DNA from: Jeotgalibaca ciconiae | GTDB taxonomy: Bacteria; Bacillota; Bacilli; Lactobacillales; Aerococcaceae | Length of the DNA stretch: 64,000 bases | Assembly: GCF_003955755.1 (NCBI RefSeq) | Contig: NZ_CP034465.1 | Location: 310,001-374,000, forward strand | Direction: 5' to 3' | In this document: positions 1 through 9,383 of the stretch, one piece after another | How positions within the stretch are numbered: the first letter of the stretch is position 1 | Layout of the letters: every line of letters begins with the position of its first letter | The notes under the pieces: model-generated | What the model was told of the DNA's origin: nothing | Databases searched by the model: none | The model's input: the letters and a program-made list of their open reading frames with translations, nothing else | Position numbers and translations under genes: made by a program

Positions 1-739
1 CACCATTACGTAAAATAGTCAAAACCGCTTCAGTTGCATCTTCTAATGTATCAAATGCTGCAATAGCCGATAGTTTTGCTTTTGGGAATGGAAGCAACCG
101 CAATTTTATTTGTGTAACAATTCCAAGGGTCCCTTCTGAACCAATAAACAAATCCTTCAAGTCATATCCTGAACTACTTTTTATATTTAAAGAACCAACT
201 GTTACTTCCCTGCCATCAGCCAAAATGATTTCTAATTCTCGTACATAATCACGCGTTACTCCATACTTTACAGCACGCATTCCTCCAGCATTCGTAGCTA
301 CATTCCCTCCGATAGACGAATTTTTCGAGCCGGGATCTGGTGGATAAAAGTATCCTCTTTTCTCAACAAAATCATGTACCTCTCCAAGTAATGCACCTGG
401 TTGAACAGTTAATGTCATTGTTTCTTCATCTAATTCTGTAATCTTATTCATTAAATGAACATCAATAATCAATTCGCCTCCAAGAGGAGCAGTTGCTCCT
501 GACAAACCTGTCCCAGCTCCTCTCGTTATAATCGGGATGTTTTTTTTATTAGCAAATTTCACTAATTGAACAATTTCTTTTTTCGTTATGGGTAAGGCAA
601 CAGCCACAACATTTCCCGTGTTGTATACATATTCATCATATTTATATTCTTCTGGAACTGCATCTCCGATAAACAAGCGTTCTTCCTGATTAATAATCGC
701 TGTTAATTCATCTTCAATAGTTCTGTCAAAGTCATTCAT
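1..739 (-). CDS. FAD-linked oxidase, GlcD/D-lactate dehydrogenase type (partial)
   Basis: The gene runs off the left edge of the window, so only the N-terminal 246 residues are visible. I translated it by hand from the minus strand; it begins MNDFDRTIEDELTAI at an ATG preceded by GAAGGAGATGG. The segment RGAGTGLSGA followed by a Gly/Pro-rich stretch, and later PPDPGSKNSSIGGNVATNAG, are typical of the FAD-binding PP-loop domain of glycolate oxidase GlcD and D-2-hydroxyacid dehydrogenases. The family oxidises 2-hydroxy acids such as D-lactate or glycolate to the keto acid. The C-terminal substrate-binding domain lies outside the window, so the substrate cannot be told. The gene lies 17 bp beyond the stop of the phosphatase gene on the same strand and may be co-transcribed with it. 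Confidence 0.85.
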   Translation of the reverse strand, partial: MNDFDRTIEDELTAIINQEERLFIGDAVPEEYKYDEYVYNTGNVVAVALPITKKEIVQLVKFANKKNIPIITRGAGTGLSGATAPLGGELIIDVHLMNKITELDEETMTLTVQPGALLGEVHDFVEKRGYFYPPDPGSKNSSIGGNVATNAGGMRAVKYGVTRDYVRELEIILADGREVTVGSLNIKSSSGYDLKDLFIGSEGTLGIVTQIKLRLLPFPKAKLSAIAAFDTLEDATEAVLTILRNG

Positions 740-756
740 TTTTCCATCTCCTTCTG

Positions 757-1557
757 CTACTTTCGTTCAAGTAATTCTTCAAGAGTGTCCAATAAACTTT
801 CCGTATTATGATCGCCAATCTCATATCGTGCAATTTTTTTCACTTCAGGATTCCCATTACTCATTACGTAACTGTACTTTACCTCTTGTAACATCTCAAT
901 ATCGTTCGGACTATCGCCAAAAGCTGCTGATTCTTCTTTGCTAATTCCCCATTTATTTTGAAGAATGTTAATTCCTCTTCCTTTATGAATACCTGGTTGA
1001 ATTAAATCTACGAATCCATATCCACTTGCTACTGGAATTAATGACCCACCCAATTCACCATGAAGATATTCCAAAACTTTTGGAACTTCGTCTTCTTGGA
1101 AAGCAGTGGCAAATTTAAACATCTCATCGTCAATCGAATCAAAATCGGTAACTTGTTCTAAGCTATGATAATACTTACTAAATAATTGATAGTATTCTTC
1201 TGGAATACCAGTATGAACGTACCCCGCTTTCTTTCCACAAAGAATAAAAGGTACATCTCCATACCCTTCTAGAGTGTGTATGGCTTTATTAACAACTTCG
1301 AAATCCATTAAAGCACTATCGACTTCCATTCCTTCTTCAAGAATATAGGCACCATTCTCAGCGATAAAAGTCATTTCATTTTCATACTCTCCAAGATATT
1401 GTTGGAGTTGCGGAAACTGATTTCCGCTTGCACATACAAAACGAATCCCCTGTTCTTTCATTCTCTTAAAAATCTTTGAAAAACGCTCTTTATTATACCC
1501 TTTTTCTGAATTTAAAAACGTTCCATCCATATCTACTGCAATCAACTTCACTGCCAT
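757..1557 (-). CDS. Cof-type HAD-IIB family phosphatase
   Basis: A 266-residue HAD-superfamily hydrolase, predicted to dephosphorylate small phosphorylated metabolites such as sugar phosphates in the cytosol. Motif I is DMDGTF near residue 9 (nucleophile and acid/base aspartates), motif II lies in CASGNQ, and motif IV is GDSPNDIEML near residue 215. The long cap between motifs II and III, with AENGAYI, is typical of the type IIB (Cof) cap. The length is normal for the family. The ATG start has GAGGAGAT upstream. It lies just upstream of the flavoprotein oxidase gene on the same strand. The exact substrate of Cof-type enzymes cannot be read from sequence. Confidence 0.9.
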   Translation of the reverse strand: MAVKLIAVDMDGTFLNSEKGYNKERFSKIFKRMKEQGIRFVCASGNQFPQLQQYLGEYENEMTFIAENGAYILEEGMEVDSALMDFEVVNKAIHTLEGYGDVPFILCGKKAGYVHTGIPEEYYQLFSKYYHSLEQVTDFDSIDDEMFKFATAFQEDEVPKVLEYLHGELGGSLIPVASGYGFVDLIQPGIHKGRGINILQNKWGISKEESAAFGDSPNDIEMLQEVKYSYVMSNGNPEVKKIARYEIGDHNTESLLDTLEELLERK

Positions 1558-1635
1558 TCAATTATCTCCTCAGTTCATCTATTTTCCTATACCCTTATTC
1601 TACCAAAAGAAGATAATATTTCCTCTTTCTGATAC

Positions 1636-1676
1636 CAAGAAAAAGCTTATATTAAGAAAATTCTTAATATAAGCTT
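1636..1676 (-). terminator. Rho-independent terminator after the NAD(P)-binding protein gene
   Basis: A perfect inverted repeat with 16-base arms (AAGCTTATATTAAGAA and its complement, two-base centre) is followed on the minus strand by a T-rich tract, TTTTCTT. It lies between the 1719-2369 gene and the phosphatase gene, both on the minus strand. Confidence 0.75.
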
Positions 1677-1718
1677 CTAAACAGACTATTTACCTTTTTT
1701 GATGAGAAGAACGAATCA

Positions 1719-2369
1719 TCAATCAGTTAATTTTTCCAAGGATTCTTTTATGGAAGCATTCCCTGAAATTAGATCAAACGCTTTTTTATGTGTATTCTCT
1801 TCTTTTAAAGCAGCTAGAATAGTACTTGCTACATCTTCTCTTGGAATAGAACCAGATTCAAGATTTTTAGCGGTTTGAATTTTTCCGGTCCCAACTTCAT
1901 TTAATAGATTACCGGGACGTATAATTGTATAGATGAGATTGCTTTGTTCCAACATTCTGTCTGCGTAATGTTTCGCAACATAATAAGGCTTGATTGCTTC
2001 ACTCCAATTTTCACGGTTATGTGCTTGGTGGGCACTGACCATGATAAAGCGATCAATACCTGTATTCTCTGCCGCTTCCATCATCTTCACTGCACCATCT
2101 AAATCAATCAGTAATGTCTTGTCAGCTCCCGTGCTTCCGCCTGAACCTGCACTAAAAACAATAGCGTCCATTCCTTGCACTGCTTCTTCAAGCTTTTCAA
2201 CACGATCTTCTAAATTTGCTAAGACAGCCTTAACGCCTTTTTCTTCAAAAAATCTTTCTTGCTCTTCTTTCCGAACCATTGCATAGGGTTCGAATCCATC
2301 TTCTTTTTGCAATAAAGCTACTAAATGCTGGCCAATTTGACCATTTGCTCCTACGACTACTACTTTCAT
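1719..2369 (-). CDS. NAD(P)-binding oxidoreductase, YwnB/NmrA-like
   Basis: A 216-residue protein that starts with a Rossmann dinucleotide-binding motif, VVVGANGQIGQHL (GxxGxxG). It is an atypical short-chain dehydrogenase of the NAD(P)H-binding (NmrA-like, YwnB-like) type. FSAGSGG and the YYVAKHYAD segment, a YxxxK-like pattern, fit the extended/atypical SDR fold. A good AGGAGGG site sits upstream of the ATG. It is transcribed divergently from the MarR regulator gene, with about 160 bp between them. Many relatives are redox or stress proteins of unknown substrate, and none is proposed here. Confidence 0.85.
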   Translation of the reverse strand: MKVVVVGANGQIGQHLVALLQKEDGFEPYAMVRKEEQERFFEEKGVKAVLANLEDRVEKLEEAVQGMDAIVFSAGSGGSTGADKTLLIDLDGAVKMMEAAENTGIDRFIMVSAHQAHNRENWSEAIKPYYVAKHYADRMLEQSNLIYTIIRPGNLLNEVGTGKIQTAKNLESGSIPREDVASTILAALKEENTHKKAFDLISGNASIKESLEKLTD

Positions 2370-2476
2370 TCTATGACCCTCCTAGTTCTTTCTTATTCTC
2401 TAGTATTTCATACGAGGAAGTTGAATGCAATTTATCAGTTTTACTTGTTTGACCGTGTCGGCATACAATGCTATAG

Positions 2477-2506
2477 TTGACTCAAAATAGTTGCACATGC
2501 AACTAT
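2477..2506 (+). promoter_or_regulatory. Promoter and probable MarR operator for the marR-ABC operon
   Basis: A near-perfect palindrome, TAGTTGCA-CA-TGCAACTA (2488-2505), lies about 25 bp before the MarR start codon. It overlaps the spacer and -10 region of a candidate promoter (-35 TTGACT at 2477-2482, weak -10 AACTAT at 2501-2506). This position suits autorepression by the MarR protein encoded immediately downstream. Palindrome and spacing are seen directly; repressor binding is an inference. Confidence 0.75.
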
Positions 2507-2528
2507 CTAGTAGAGATGAGGTTTTTGT

Positions 2529-2963
2529 ATGGAATCATTGATGCGGTATATCAACCGCACAGCTCGTTTGTCAACCCTTTATCGTAACGAAAAACTGAAA
2601 GAATATGGATTAACAGGTATTCATCACACTTATATCTTGAATATTTGTCGAAATCCAGGTATCTCTCAAGAAAAACTTGCCAAAATGATTTATGTAAATA
2701 AAAGCAGTGTTACACGCCAATTAGCCAGATTAGAATTGAAAGGCTATGTCAAACGAATCCCCAGTACTTCTGATAAAAGAGAATTATTAATCTACCCTAC
2801 CGAGAAGACGAATGAAGTTTATCCTATTGTCGCTGATCTTTTAAATGAGTGGAATGATGGAATTTTAGAAGACTTCTCACTCGAAGAAAAGGAAATTCTG
2901 CTTCGCTCCATGCAAGAAATCATGCAGAAAGCAAAAATAATGGTAGATGATTTGCCAAATTAG
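2529..2963 (+). CDS. MarR family transcriptional regulator
   Basis: A 144-residue winged helix-turn-helix protein. The core GISQEKLAKMIYVNKSSV followed by TRQLARLELKGYVKR is the DNA-recognition part of MarR regulators, and SDKRELLIYPT is the wing. It dimerises and binds palindromes, and the 18-bp palindrome directly upstream is the likely operator. The ABC exporter pair begins about 20 bp downstream on the same strand, so the regulator probably represses that exporter until a toxic ligand relieves it. The ligand is unknown. The ATG start has GATGAGG upstream. Confidence 0.92.
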   Translation: MESLMRYINRTARLSTLYRNEKLKEYGLTGIHHTYILNICRNPGISQEKLAKMIYVNKSSVTRQLARLELKGYVKRIPSTSDKRELLIYPTEKTNEVYPIVADLLNEWNDGILEDFSLEEKEILLRSMQEIMQKAKIMVDDLPN

Positions 2964-2985
2964 CTCATAGAGGGGGTTGCCAAAA

Positions 2986-4704
2986 ATGAAATTAATGATT
3001 GATTATGTCCGTCCTTACTTTGGAAAAATGTCTATTGGTCTATTTATAAAATTTACTGGAACCATCATGGATTTATTATTACCATGGATTTTAGCCTATA
3101 TCATTGACAATGTGATTCCCTTAAAAAATATGAACCGTATTATACTATGGGGAATTGTTATGATTATTTGTTCGATTCTCGCAGTTATATTAAATATTGT
3201 TGCAAATCGAATGGCCTCAAAAGTTGCTCGCGACAGCACTGAAAGTTTGCGTCACGATCTTTTCAAAAAAATAACCTATCTTTCTGCTAATCAGTTAGAT
3301 ACATATGGAATCCCTACACTGGTATCTCGTTTAACCACAGATACCTACAATTTCAATCATACAATTGGAAGAATGCAGCGCATGGGGATACGTGCACCGA
3401 TCTTACTGTTGGGGGGTATTGTTATTACGCTGACTTTAGATCCTGTTTTAACCCTCGTCTTAATTGCCATAATGCCGCTCATCGTTGCTACTGTATATTT
3501 TGTATCCAAAAAAGGGATTCCCCTTTTCACACAATTACAAGAAGAAGTTGATCAATTAATTCAAGTAGTTCGGGAAAACATTACAGGTTCTAGAGTCATT
3601 AAGGCATTATCAAAAGAAAATTACGAACAAAATCGCTTTATGCGTATAAATGATACCGTTGTCAAAGCAGAAACAACTGCAAATATGACAATGTCCGTTA
3701 ATTCTCCTTTGATGAATCTTTTCTTAAATACTGGTCTGACATTCGTTATTCTTGTGAGTGCGTTTCGCGTTAATGCTGGCACCACGCAACCGGGTGTTAT
3801 TGTCGCATTTATGTCTTACTTTACAATTATTCTAAATGCTATGTTAAGTATTACTCGGATTTTTGTTCTGATGTCTAGAGGATTGGCTTCTGCAGATCGA
3901 ATTCAAACTGTCTTGGAGACAGAAGCTGATATGCTGATTGAAAAGAAAGACGAAATCTCAACAGAACAACATATCCAGTTTGAACAAGTTTCGTTTTCTT
4001 ATTACCAAGGACAGAAAATTTTGAATGAAATCAGTTTTTCCTTAAAGAAAGGTGAAACACTCGGAATTATTGGTCCTACTGGGTCTGGCAAAACAACCAT
4101 CATCAAACTATTAATGCGTCTCTACGATATAGATAGAGGAACCATTCGTATTAATGGAAAAAATATTAAAAGCATTCCATTTGAAGAACTTCATTCATTA
4201 TTTGGGGTTGCCTTCCAAAAAGATATCTTATTTGCAGATACAATTGCGGAAAATATTAATTTTGGACGCGATTTACCAATCGATGAGATTATTCGCTCTA
4301 CTGATTTTGCTCAAGCAGATGAATTTATCGATTCTTTAAACGCTGGCTTTGAACATCGTTTAAGTACCAAAGGAGCTAATTTAAGCGGTGGCCAAAAGCA
4401 GCGAGTCATTATCTCGCGCGCTCTTGCCGGTGAGCCAGATATTCTGATATTAGATGATTCATCCAGTGCATTGGACTATAAAACTGATGCAAAATTACGA
4501 AATGCCATCAATAACCATTTTCACCAAACAACTACTATCATTATTGCCCAACGAATTAGTTCGATTAGGAACGCTGACCATATACTAGTCCTAGAAGAAG
4601 GAAATATGGTTGGATATGGAACGCATGATGAATTGATGAAAATCAATGAAGGTTACCGTGAAATTAGCCAATCACAAATGGGAGGTGACAAGGTTGCAGG
4701 ATAA
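2986..4704 (+). CDS. Heterodimeric ABC exporter, degenerate-site subunit (EfrA/YheI-like)
   Basis: About 572 residues: six-helix transmembrane domain (about 1-300) followed by an ATPase domain. I chose the ATG at 2986 over an in-frame TTG at 2977 because the GAGGGGG site ends right before the TTG. Walker A is GPTGSGKT and the signature is LSGGQKQR. The Walker B region reads ILILDDSSSALD, so the catalytic Glu is replaced by Asp, and the switch loop has AQRIS with Gln in place of His. These are hallmarks of the subunit that forms the degenerate ATP site in heterodimeric exporters such as TM287/288, LmrCD and EfrAB. It pairs with the next gene, which overlaps its end. Predicted role: drug or lipid efflux across the membrane. 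Confidence 0.9.
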   Translation: MKLMIDYVRPYFGKMSIGLFIKFTGTIMDLLLPWILAYIIDNVIPLKNMNRIILWGIVMIICSILAVILNIVANRMASKVARDSTESLRHDLFKKITYLSANQLDTYGIPTLVSRLTTDTYNFNHTIGRMQRMGIRAPILLLGGIVITLTLDPVLTLVLIAIMPLIVATVYFVSKKGIPLFTQLQEEVDQLIQVVRENITGSRVIKALSKENYEQNRFMRINDTVVKAETTANMTMSVNSPLMNLFLNTGLTFVILVSAFRVNAGTTQPGVIVAFMSYFTIILNAMLSITRIFVLMSRGLASADRIQTVLETEADMLIEKKDEISTEQHIQFEQVSFSYYQGQKILNEISFSLKKGETLGIIGPTGSGKTTIIKLLMRLYDIDRGTIRINGKNIKSIPFEELHSLFGVAFQKDILFADTIAENINFGRDLPIDEIIRSTDFAQADEFIDSLNAGFEHRLSTKGANLSGGQKQRVIISRALAGEPDILILDDSSSALDYKTDAKLRNAINNHFHQTTTIIIAQRISSIRNADHILVLEEGNMVGYGTHDELMKINEGYREISQSQMGGDKVAG

Positions 4705-6457
4705 ACTCCGAATTCAAACCAGTCGTTTTCAAGTTTTAAAACGTTTATGGCAGTATTTGTATCGATATAAATGGATGCTTTTTTTGGCAATCTTCTTAAA
4801 TTTAGTCAGCAACCTCTTCTCTCTTCTTGGTCCATTGCTGTCTGGATATGCAATTGATGCTATTCAACCTGGATTAAACGCTGTTATGTTCCAACGTGTT
4901 TTCTATTATTGTTTCTTGATGTTTATTTTTTATATTGTCTCTTCGATTCTTCAATATATCATGTCCGTTTTAATGATCCATTTAACGCAACGTACTGTTC
5001 ACCGTATGAGAAAAGATGTTTTTGACAAGATGACACAATTGCCCGTTGGTTATTATGATACCCATTCAGTTGGAGATATTATTAGCCGGATCACTTACGA
5101 CATAGATACAATCAATACGTCTCTGTCGAATGACTTCATTCAAATTTTAACAAGCATTGTTACGATTATTGGCTCTTTAACTTTAATGATCATGATTTCT
5201 CCTACTTTATTGTTAGTTTTTGTTATTACCATTCCTATGTCCATTGTACTGACAAAATATATGACTGGTAAATTCCGACCTCTCTTCCGTAAACGTTCGG
5301 TCAAATTAGGGGAATTAAATGGTTTCGTTGAAGAAATCATTTCCGGGCAACAGACAATCAAAGTCTATAATCAAGAAGAAAATATGATTCATCGTTTTAA
5401 TGAAAAAAATGAAGAAGCAGTAGATGCCTTTTACAATGCCGATTATTATGGCAGTATGATTGGTCCTTCTGTCACTTTTATTAACAATCTTTCTTTGTCT
5501 TTAATTAGTATCTTTGGGGCAGCTTTATTTCTTTTTGAACAAATTTCATTAGGTAATTTGTCGTCTTTTGTACTATACTCCCGTAGGTTCTCAGGTCCAA
5601 TCAATGAAATATCAAATATTATCAGCGAACTGCAGTCTGCTTTTGCTGCTGCGGAACGTGTCTTTCGGTTAATTGATGAACCAGCTGAAAGTTCCGATGT
5701 GAAAGACGCTTATGTCTTTGAAAATATGAAAGGGAATGTATCAATGGAAAATGTTTCGTTCGGTTATGATTCAAACGAAATGATTATTCAAGATTTAAAT
5801 CTTGAAGTAGAAGCAGGAAATCTCATTGCAATCGTCGGTCCTACTGGAGCAGGAAAAACTACCCTGATTAATCTACTGATGCGTTTTTATGATCCTCAAA
5901 AAGGTGTTATTCGTCTAGACGGCGTCGATATTAAAGAAGCAACTCGTCAAAGCCTGCGATTATCTTTTGCAATGGTTTTACAAGATACTTGGTTGTTCAC
6001 TGGGACCATTTTCGAGAATTTAGCATATGGGAAGGAACATGCTACGATTGAAGAAGTACAGCAAGCTGCAAAAGCAGCAATGATTCATAATTATATTATG
6101 AGCTTACCCGAAGGTTATCAAACTGTGCTTGATGAAGATGGCATGAGTATCTCTCAAGGCCAAAAGCAACTATTAACCATTGCAAGAGCAATGTTGCTGG
6201 ATGCAAACTTACTGATACTGGATGAAGCAACATCTAATGTCGATACTCAAACAGAGTTAAAAATACAAGAAGCAATGGCCAAATTGATGGTAGGAAAAAC
6301 TTCGTTTGTTATTGCTCACCGTCTTTCTACCATTCGAAACGCAGACAAGATTTTAGTGATCAAAGATGGTAGTGTTGTTGAACAAGGAACACATAACGAA
6401 CTTATCACTTTAAGCGGTCTCTATCATGAGTTATATCAATCACAATTTGATAATTAA
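4694..6457 (+). CDS. Heterodimeric ABC exporter, catalytic subunit (EfrB/YheH-like)
   Basis: About 587 residues with a transmembrane domain and a C-terminal ATPase. An upstream ATG at 4646 lacks a site; the TTG at 4694 follows GGAGGTGAC by four bases and overlaps the end of the partner gene, so TTG is the likely start and the two are translationally coupled. Walker A is GPTGAGKT, Walker B is LLILDEATSNVD with the catalytic Glu present, and the switch His is in IAHRLS. The signature is ISQGQ instead of LSGGQ, which complements the degenerate Walker B of the partner. Together they form one active and one degenerate ATP site, as known for this class. Confidence 0.92.
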   Translation: MQDKLRIQTSRFQVLKRLWQYLYRYKWMLFLAIFLNLVSNLFSLLGPLLSGYAIDAIQPGLNAVMFQRVFYYCFLMFIFYIVSSILQYIMSVLMIHLTQRTVHRMRKDVFDKMTQLPVGYYDTHSVGDIISRITYDIDTINTSLSNDFIQILTSIVTIIGSLTLMIMISPTLLLVFVITIPMSIVLTKYMTGKFRPLFRKRSVKLGELNGFVEEIISGQQTIKVYNQEENMIHRFNEKNEEAVDAFYNADYYGSMIGPSVTFINNLSLSLISIFGAALFLFEQISLGNLSSFVLYSRRFSGPINEISNIISELQSAFAAAERVFRLIDEPAESSDVKDAYVFENMKGNVSMENVSFGYDSNEMIIQDLNLEVEAGNLIAIVGPTGAGKTTLINLLMRFYDPQKGVIRLDGVDIKEATRQSLRLSFAMVLQDTWLFTGTIFENLAYGKEHATIEEVQQAAKAAMIHNYIMSLPEGYQTVLDEDGMSISQGQKQLLTIARAMLLDANLLILDEATSNVDTQTELKIQEAMAKLMVGKTSFVIAHRLSTIRNADKILVIKDGSVVEQGTHNELITLSGLYHELYQSQFDN

Positions 6458-6543
6458 TCCTTTTTATCAATGGTAATCATTTGGAAATAATCAATTTGAC
6501 TGCTACTCTTTATTTAATAGTAAAAAAGAAAGGAGGAAATCGA

Positions 6544-7284
6544 ATGAATTCATTAAAAGGTCACGTCGCTTTTGTCACCGGGGGAACTTCTGGAATTGGG
6601 GAAGCTACTGCAAGAGCTTTTGCTAAAGCAGGAGCGAAAGTTGCGGTCGCTGGTAGAAAAGAAGATATCGGTAGCCAAATTGTGAAAGAAATCAACGAAG
6701 CTGGCGGTCAAGCAATATTCGTAGAACTCGATGTTACTGAGTCTGAAAAAATAAAAAATGCGGTTAAAAAAACAGTTAAAGAGCTAGGACCCATAGATAT
6801 TTTATTCAATAGTGCTGGCATTCATGACGCTTACGACACGGTATTAGATGCCGATGAGGAAAGTTTTAGCAACTTGATGAACATTAATGTAAATGGTGTG
6901 TTTCTTGTAACAAAGGAAATCCTTCCTATTATGTTAGAAAATGGAAAAGGTTCCATTATAACAGTTGGTTCTCAAGGTTCTTTTGTCGCAGGACCAGGCG
7001 GCATTGCCTATGTTACTTCTAAACATGCCTTGGTTGGCTTCAATAAACAACTCTCCTACGACTTTGGAGATAAAGGAATCCGTGCTAATCTCTTGGCTCC
7101 AGGTTTTATTGAAACACCGATGACAGAAGGAATTGAAGACGAACGATTAAAAGATATTCCTGCAGGTCGAGCCGGCACAGCTGAGGAAATTGCAAAAGTA
7201 GCTGTCTTTTTAGCATCTGATGATGCTAGTTATCTACAAGGTTCGGAAATTACTGCTGATGGTGGATGGAATATTGGCAGATAG
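6544..7284 (+). CDS. SDR family NAD(P)-dependent oxidoreductase
   Basis: A 246-residue classical short-chain dehydrogenase. The cofactor motif TGGTSGIGEA is near residue 12, NSAGI stands for the usual NNAG, and the catalytic residues are Ser in VGSQGS and Tyr/Lys in AYVTSKHA. LLAPGFIETPM and the C-terminal GSEITADGGW resemble FabG and glucose-1-dehydrogenase relatives. The open frame extends upstream to 6481, but the ATG at 6544 has AAAGGAGGAAAT at ideal spacing. The gap of 86 bp after the exporter has no clear terminator, so read-through from the marR operon is possible. Substrate unknown. Confidence 0.88.
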   Translation: MNSLKGHVAFVTGGTSGIGEATARAFAKAGAKVAVAGRKEDIGSQIVKEINEAGGQAIFVELDVTESEKIKNAVKKTVKELGPIDILFNSAGIHDAYDTVLDADEESFSNLMNINVNGVFLVTKEILPIMLENGKGSIITVGSQGSFVAGPGGIAYVTSKHALVGFNKQLSYDFGDKGIRANLLAPGFIETPMTEGIEDERLKDIPAGRAGTAEEIAKVAVFLASDDASYLQGSEITADGGWNIGR

Positions 7285-7308
7285 TCAGAATTTCGATTTT
7301 ATATTTTT

Positions 7309-7358
7309 ATAGCTCACTGATGGCAGTTTCTTGCATTGCCATTCAATGAGCTATTTTT
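7309..7358 (+). terminator. Rho-independent terminator after the SDR gene
   Basis: ATAGCTCA pairs with TGAGCTAT across an imperfect inner stem (TGGCA with TGCCA), followed by TTTTAT. It lies 25 bp after the stop codon of the SDR gene. Confidence 0.7.
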
Positions 7359-7823
7359 ATAACTATGATTATTGTGAATTTCCCAAAGAATTAACAGAGC
7401 TTTTCAATTTATTGGTTAGCCGTTAGTAATGAAATAGGCTGGCAGACAACGCATCAATAAAGACCATGATGCTTACTTTTTTTTCTTTTTTCTCATGATT
7501 TCTCCCCTCTTTTCCAACAAGTGAGAATTTTTCTTTTTCTCCTTATATTCAAGTCTAGGGTACCTCCTGCTTCTGGGTGAAGTCAAGTTGATAATTAGAA
7601 AAGCGAACAAGTCCCGCCATGGCCTATGCTCTTAACATTTAGTGATTAAAGATTTTCTTAGCTGCCTTCTATATAAGAATTCTATCAGTATTTTTATTAG
7701 TTAAAAAATAATTAAAATATAATATCATTTTGATGAAAATTTATTTACTTTGGCATCATTTTTCTCATGATATGCTATGATATTTTTTATGTATATTATC
7801 ATTATTTGATTGGAGGACAATAC
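7359..7823 (+). other. Intergenic region with repeat remnant and promoter of the AbgT transporter gene
   Basis: No gene is visible in this stretch. At 7595-7629 there is a decayed fragment of the dispersed hairpin repeat (AGAAAAGCGAACAAGTC followed by CCGCCATGGCCTATG). AAGTCTAGGG at about 7551-7560 resembles its other end in reverse orientation. Close to the gene, an extended -10 promoter (TGC then TATGAT at 7776-7781) is followed by a TGGAGGA ribosome binding site. Between 7370 and 7550 I see only AT-rich sequence. Confidence 0.55.
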
Positions 7824-9371
7824 ATGTCAGAAAAAAATCACCCTAATTCTGCAAAAGGAACTGGGTTTTTAGGTAAAATTGAAAATTTAGGTAACAAACT
7901 TCCTCATCCTGTTGTTATTTTTGTTCTTTTAGCACTTCTTATTATTGTTATTTCAGAAATAACTGCACGCGCAGGAGTTAATGCCACTTATTTTGATCCG
8001 CGTACGAATGAGCAAATAACGACATACGCTATATCATTAATGAATAAGGAAGGAATTGCTTATTTATTCAATAATGCAACATCAAACTTTACTGGTTTTG
8101 CTCCTTTAGGAACCGTTTTGGTAGCAATGCTTGGGGTTGGGGTTGCAGAATGGACGGGGTTAATTGGAGACACCCTTAAAAAATTAATTCGTTCTGTTCC
8201 TACTCGCTTGTTAACCGCTGTTGTCGTTTTAGCTGGTATTGTTTCAAATATCGCTTCTGACGCGGGATATGTTGTTGTTATTCCACTAGGTGCAATTGTT
8301 TTCGCAGGAGCAGGACGTCATCCTATTGCAGGTTTAGCAGCTGCATTTGCTGGGGTCTCGGGAGGATTCTCTGCAAATTTAATCATTGGACCTACTGATG
8401 CATTGCTGACGGGTATCACCAATGCTGCATTAGAGAGTGCCAACATTGATTATACTATGTCTGTAACGGGCAACTGGTATTTTATGATCGTTTCAACATT
8501 CATATTAACGATTGTTGGTACCTGGGTCACTACTCGTATCATTGAACCTCGTCTAGGAGAATACAAAGGTGAATATATGCCCGATGATGAACCTTTAACA
8601 GATTTAGAAAACAAAGGCTTGCGTAATGCAGGCATTGCTTTAGTACTTTTCATTTTAGTGATGGGTATTTTGCTATTCCCAGAAAATGGTGCCTTGCGCG
8701 CCCTTGATGAAACAACTGGGCAAATGACTATGGATTATTTTTTAGGCAATGGATTAATTTTTGCTATTTTCTTCTTGTTTGCTATTCCTGGTCTAGTGTA
8801 TGGACTAACGATTGGTAAAATTAAAGACAGTAACGATTTTGTTGAGAGTATGACTCAATCAATGAAATCAATGGGATCTTATATTGTACTGGCTTTCTTT
8901 GCAGCTCAATTTATCAACTACTTCTCTTATACAAACTTAGGTACAATTTTATCTGTAGATGGGGCAGAATTTTTAGAAAATATCGGTTTTAAAGGCCTGC
9001 CACTTGTCATTTCCTTTATCGTATTAGCTGCTTTCCTTGATCTATTTATGGGATCTGCTTCTGCAAAATGGGCTATTATGGCACCCATTTTTGTACCGAT
9101 GATGTTTAAATTAGGATTAACGCCTGAATTAACTCAAATCGCTTACCGTATTGCTGACTCTGTTGTAAATATTATCACACCGTTAATGAGTTATTTCGCT
9201 ATGATTCTCGTATTTATGAAACGATACGATAAACGGAGCGGTTTGGGTACGTTAATCTCCACGATGCTACCATATTCGATTGCATTCTTTATTTCATGGG
9301 TCTTACTACTCATTATTTGGTATTTTACAAATATCCCAGTGGGTCCAGATGCATACATGCATTTCAGATAA
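7824..9371 (+). CDS. AbgT family transporter (p-aminobenzoyl-glutamate type)
   Basis: A 515-residue membrane protein of the AbgT family. E. coli AbgT imports p-aminobenzoyl-glutamate, while other members export antifolates. The N-terminus GFLGKIENLGNKLPHPV followed by IFVLLALLIIVIS, the ASDAGYVVVIPLGA segment, the GFSANLIIGPTDALL re-entrant motif and MGSASAKWAIMAPIFVPM are all characteristic. Multiple transmembrane helices are evident. The frame is open from 7767, but the ATG at 7824 follows TTGGAGGACAATAC and matches family length. It is monocistronic; copy A of the repeat follows 12 bp after the stop. Substrate could be folate catabolites or a drug. Confidence 0.92.
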   Translation: MSEKNHPNSAKGTGFLGKIENLGNKLPHPVVIFVLLALLIIVISEITARAGVNATYFDPRTNEQITTYAISLMNKEGIAYLFNNATSNFTGFAPLGTVLVAMLGVGVAEWTGLIGDTLKKLIRSVPTRLLTAVVVLAGIVSNIASDAGYVVVIPLGAIVFAGAGRHPIAGLAAAFAGVSGGFSANLIIGPTDALLTGITNAALESANIDYTMSVTGNWYFMIVSTFILTIVGTWVTTRIIEPRLGEYKGEYMPDDEPLTDLENKGLRNAGIALVLFILVMGILLFPENGALRALDETTGQMTMDYFLGNGLIFAIFFLFAIPGLVYGLTIGKIKDSNDFVESMTQSMKSMGSYIVLAFFAAQFINYFSYTNLGTILSVDGAEFLENIGFKGLPLVISFIVLAAFLDLFMGSASAKWAIMAPIFVPMMFKLGLTPELTQIAYRIADSVVNIITPLMSYFAMILVFMKRYDKRSGLGTLISTMLPYSIAFFISWVLLLIIWYFTNIPVGPDAYMHFR

Positions 9372-9383
9372 GAAAGACGGAAT

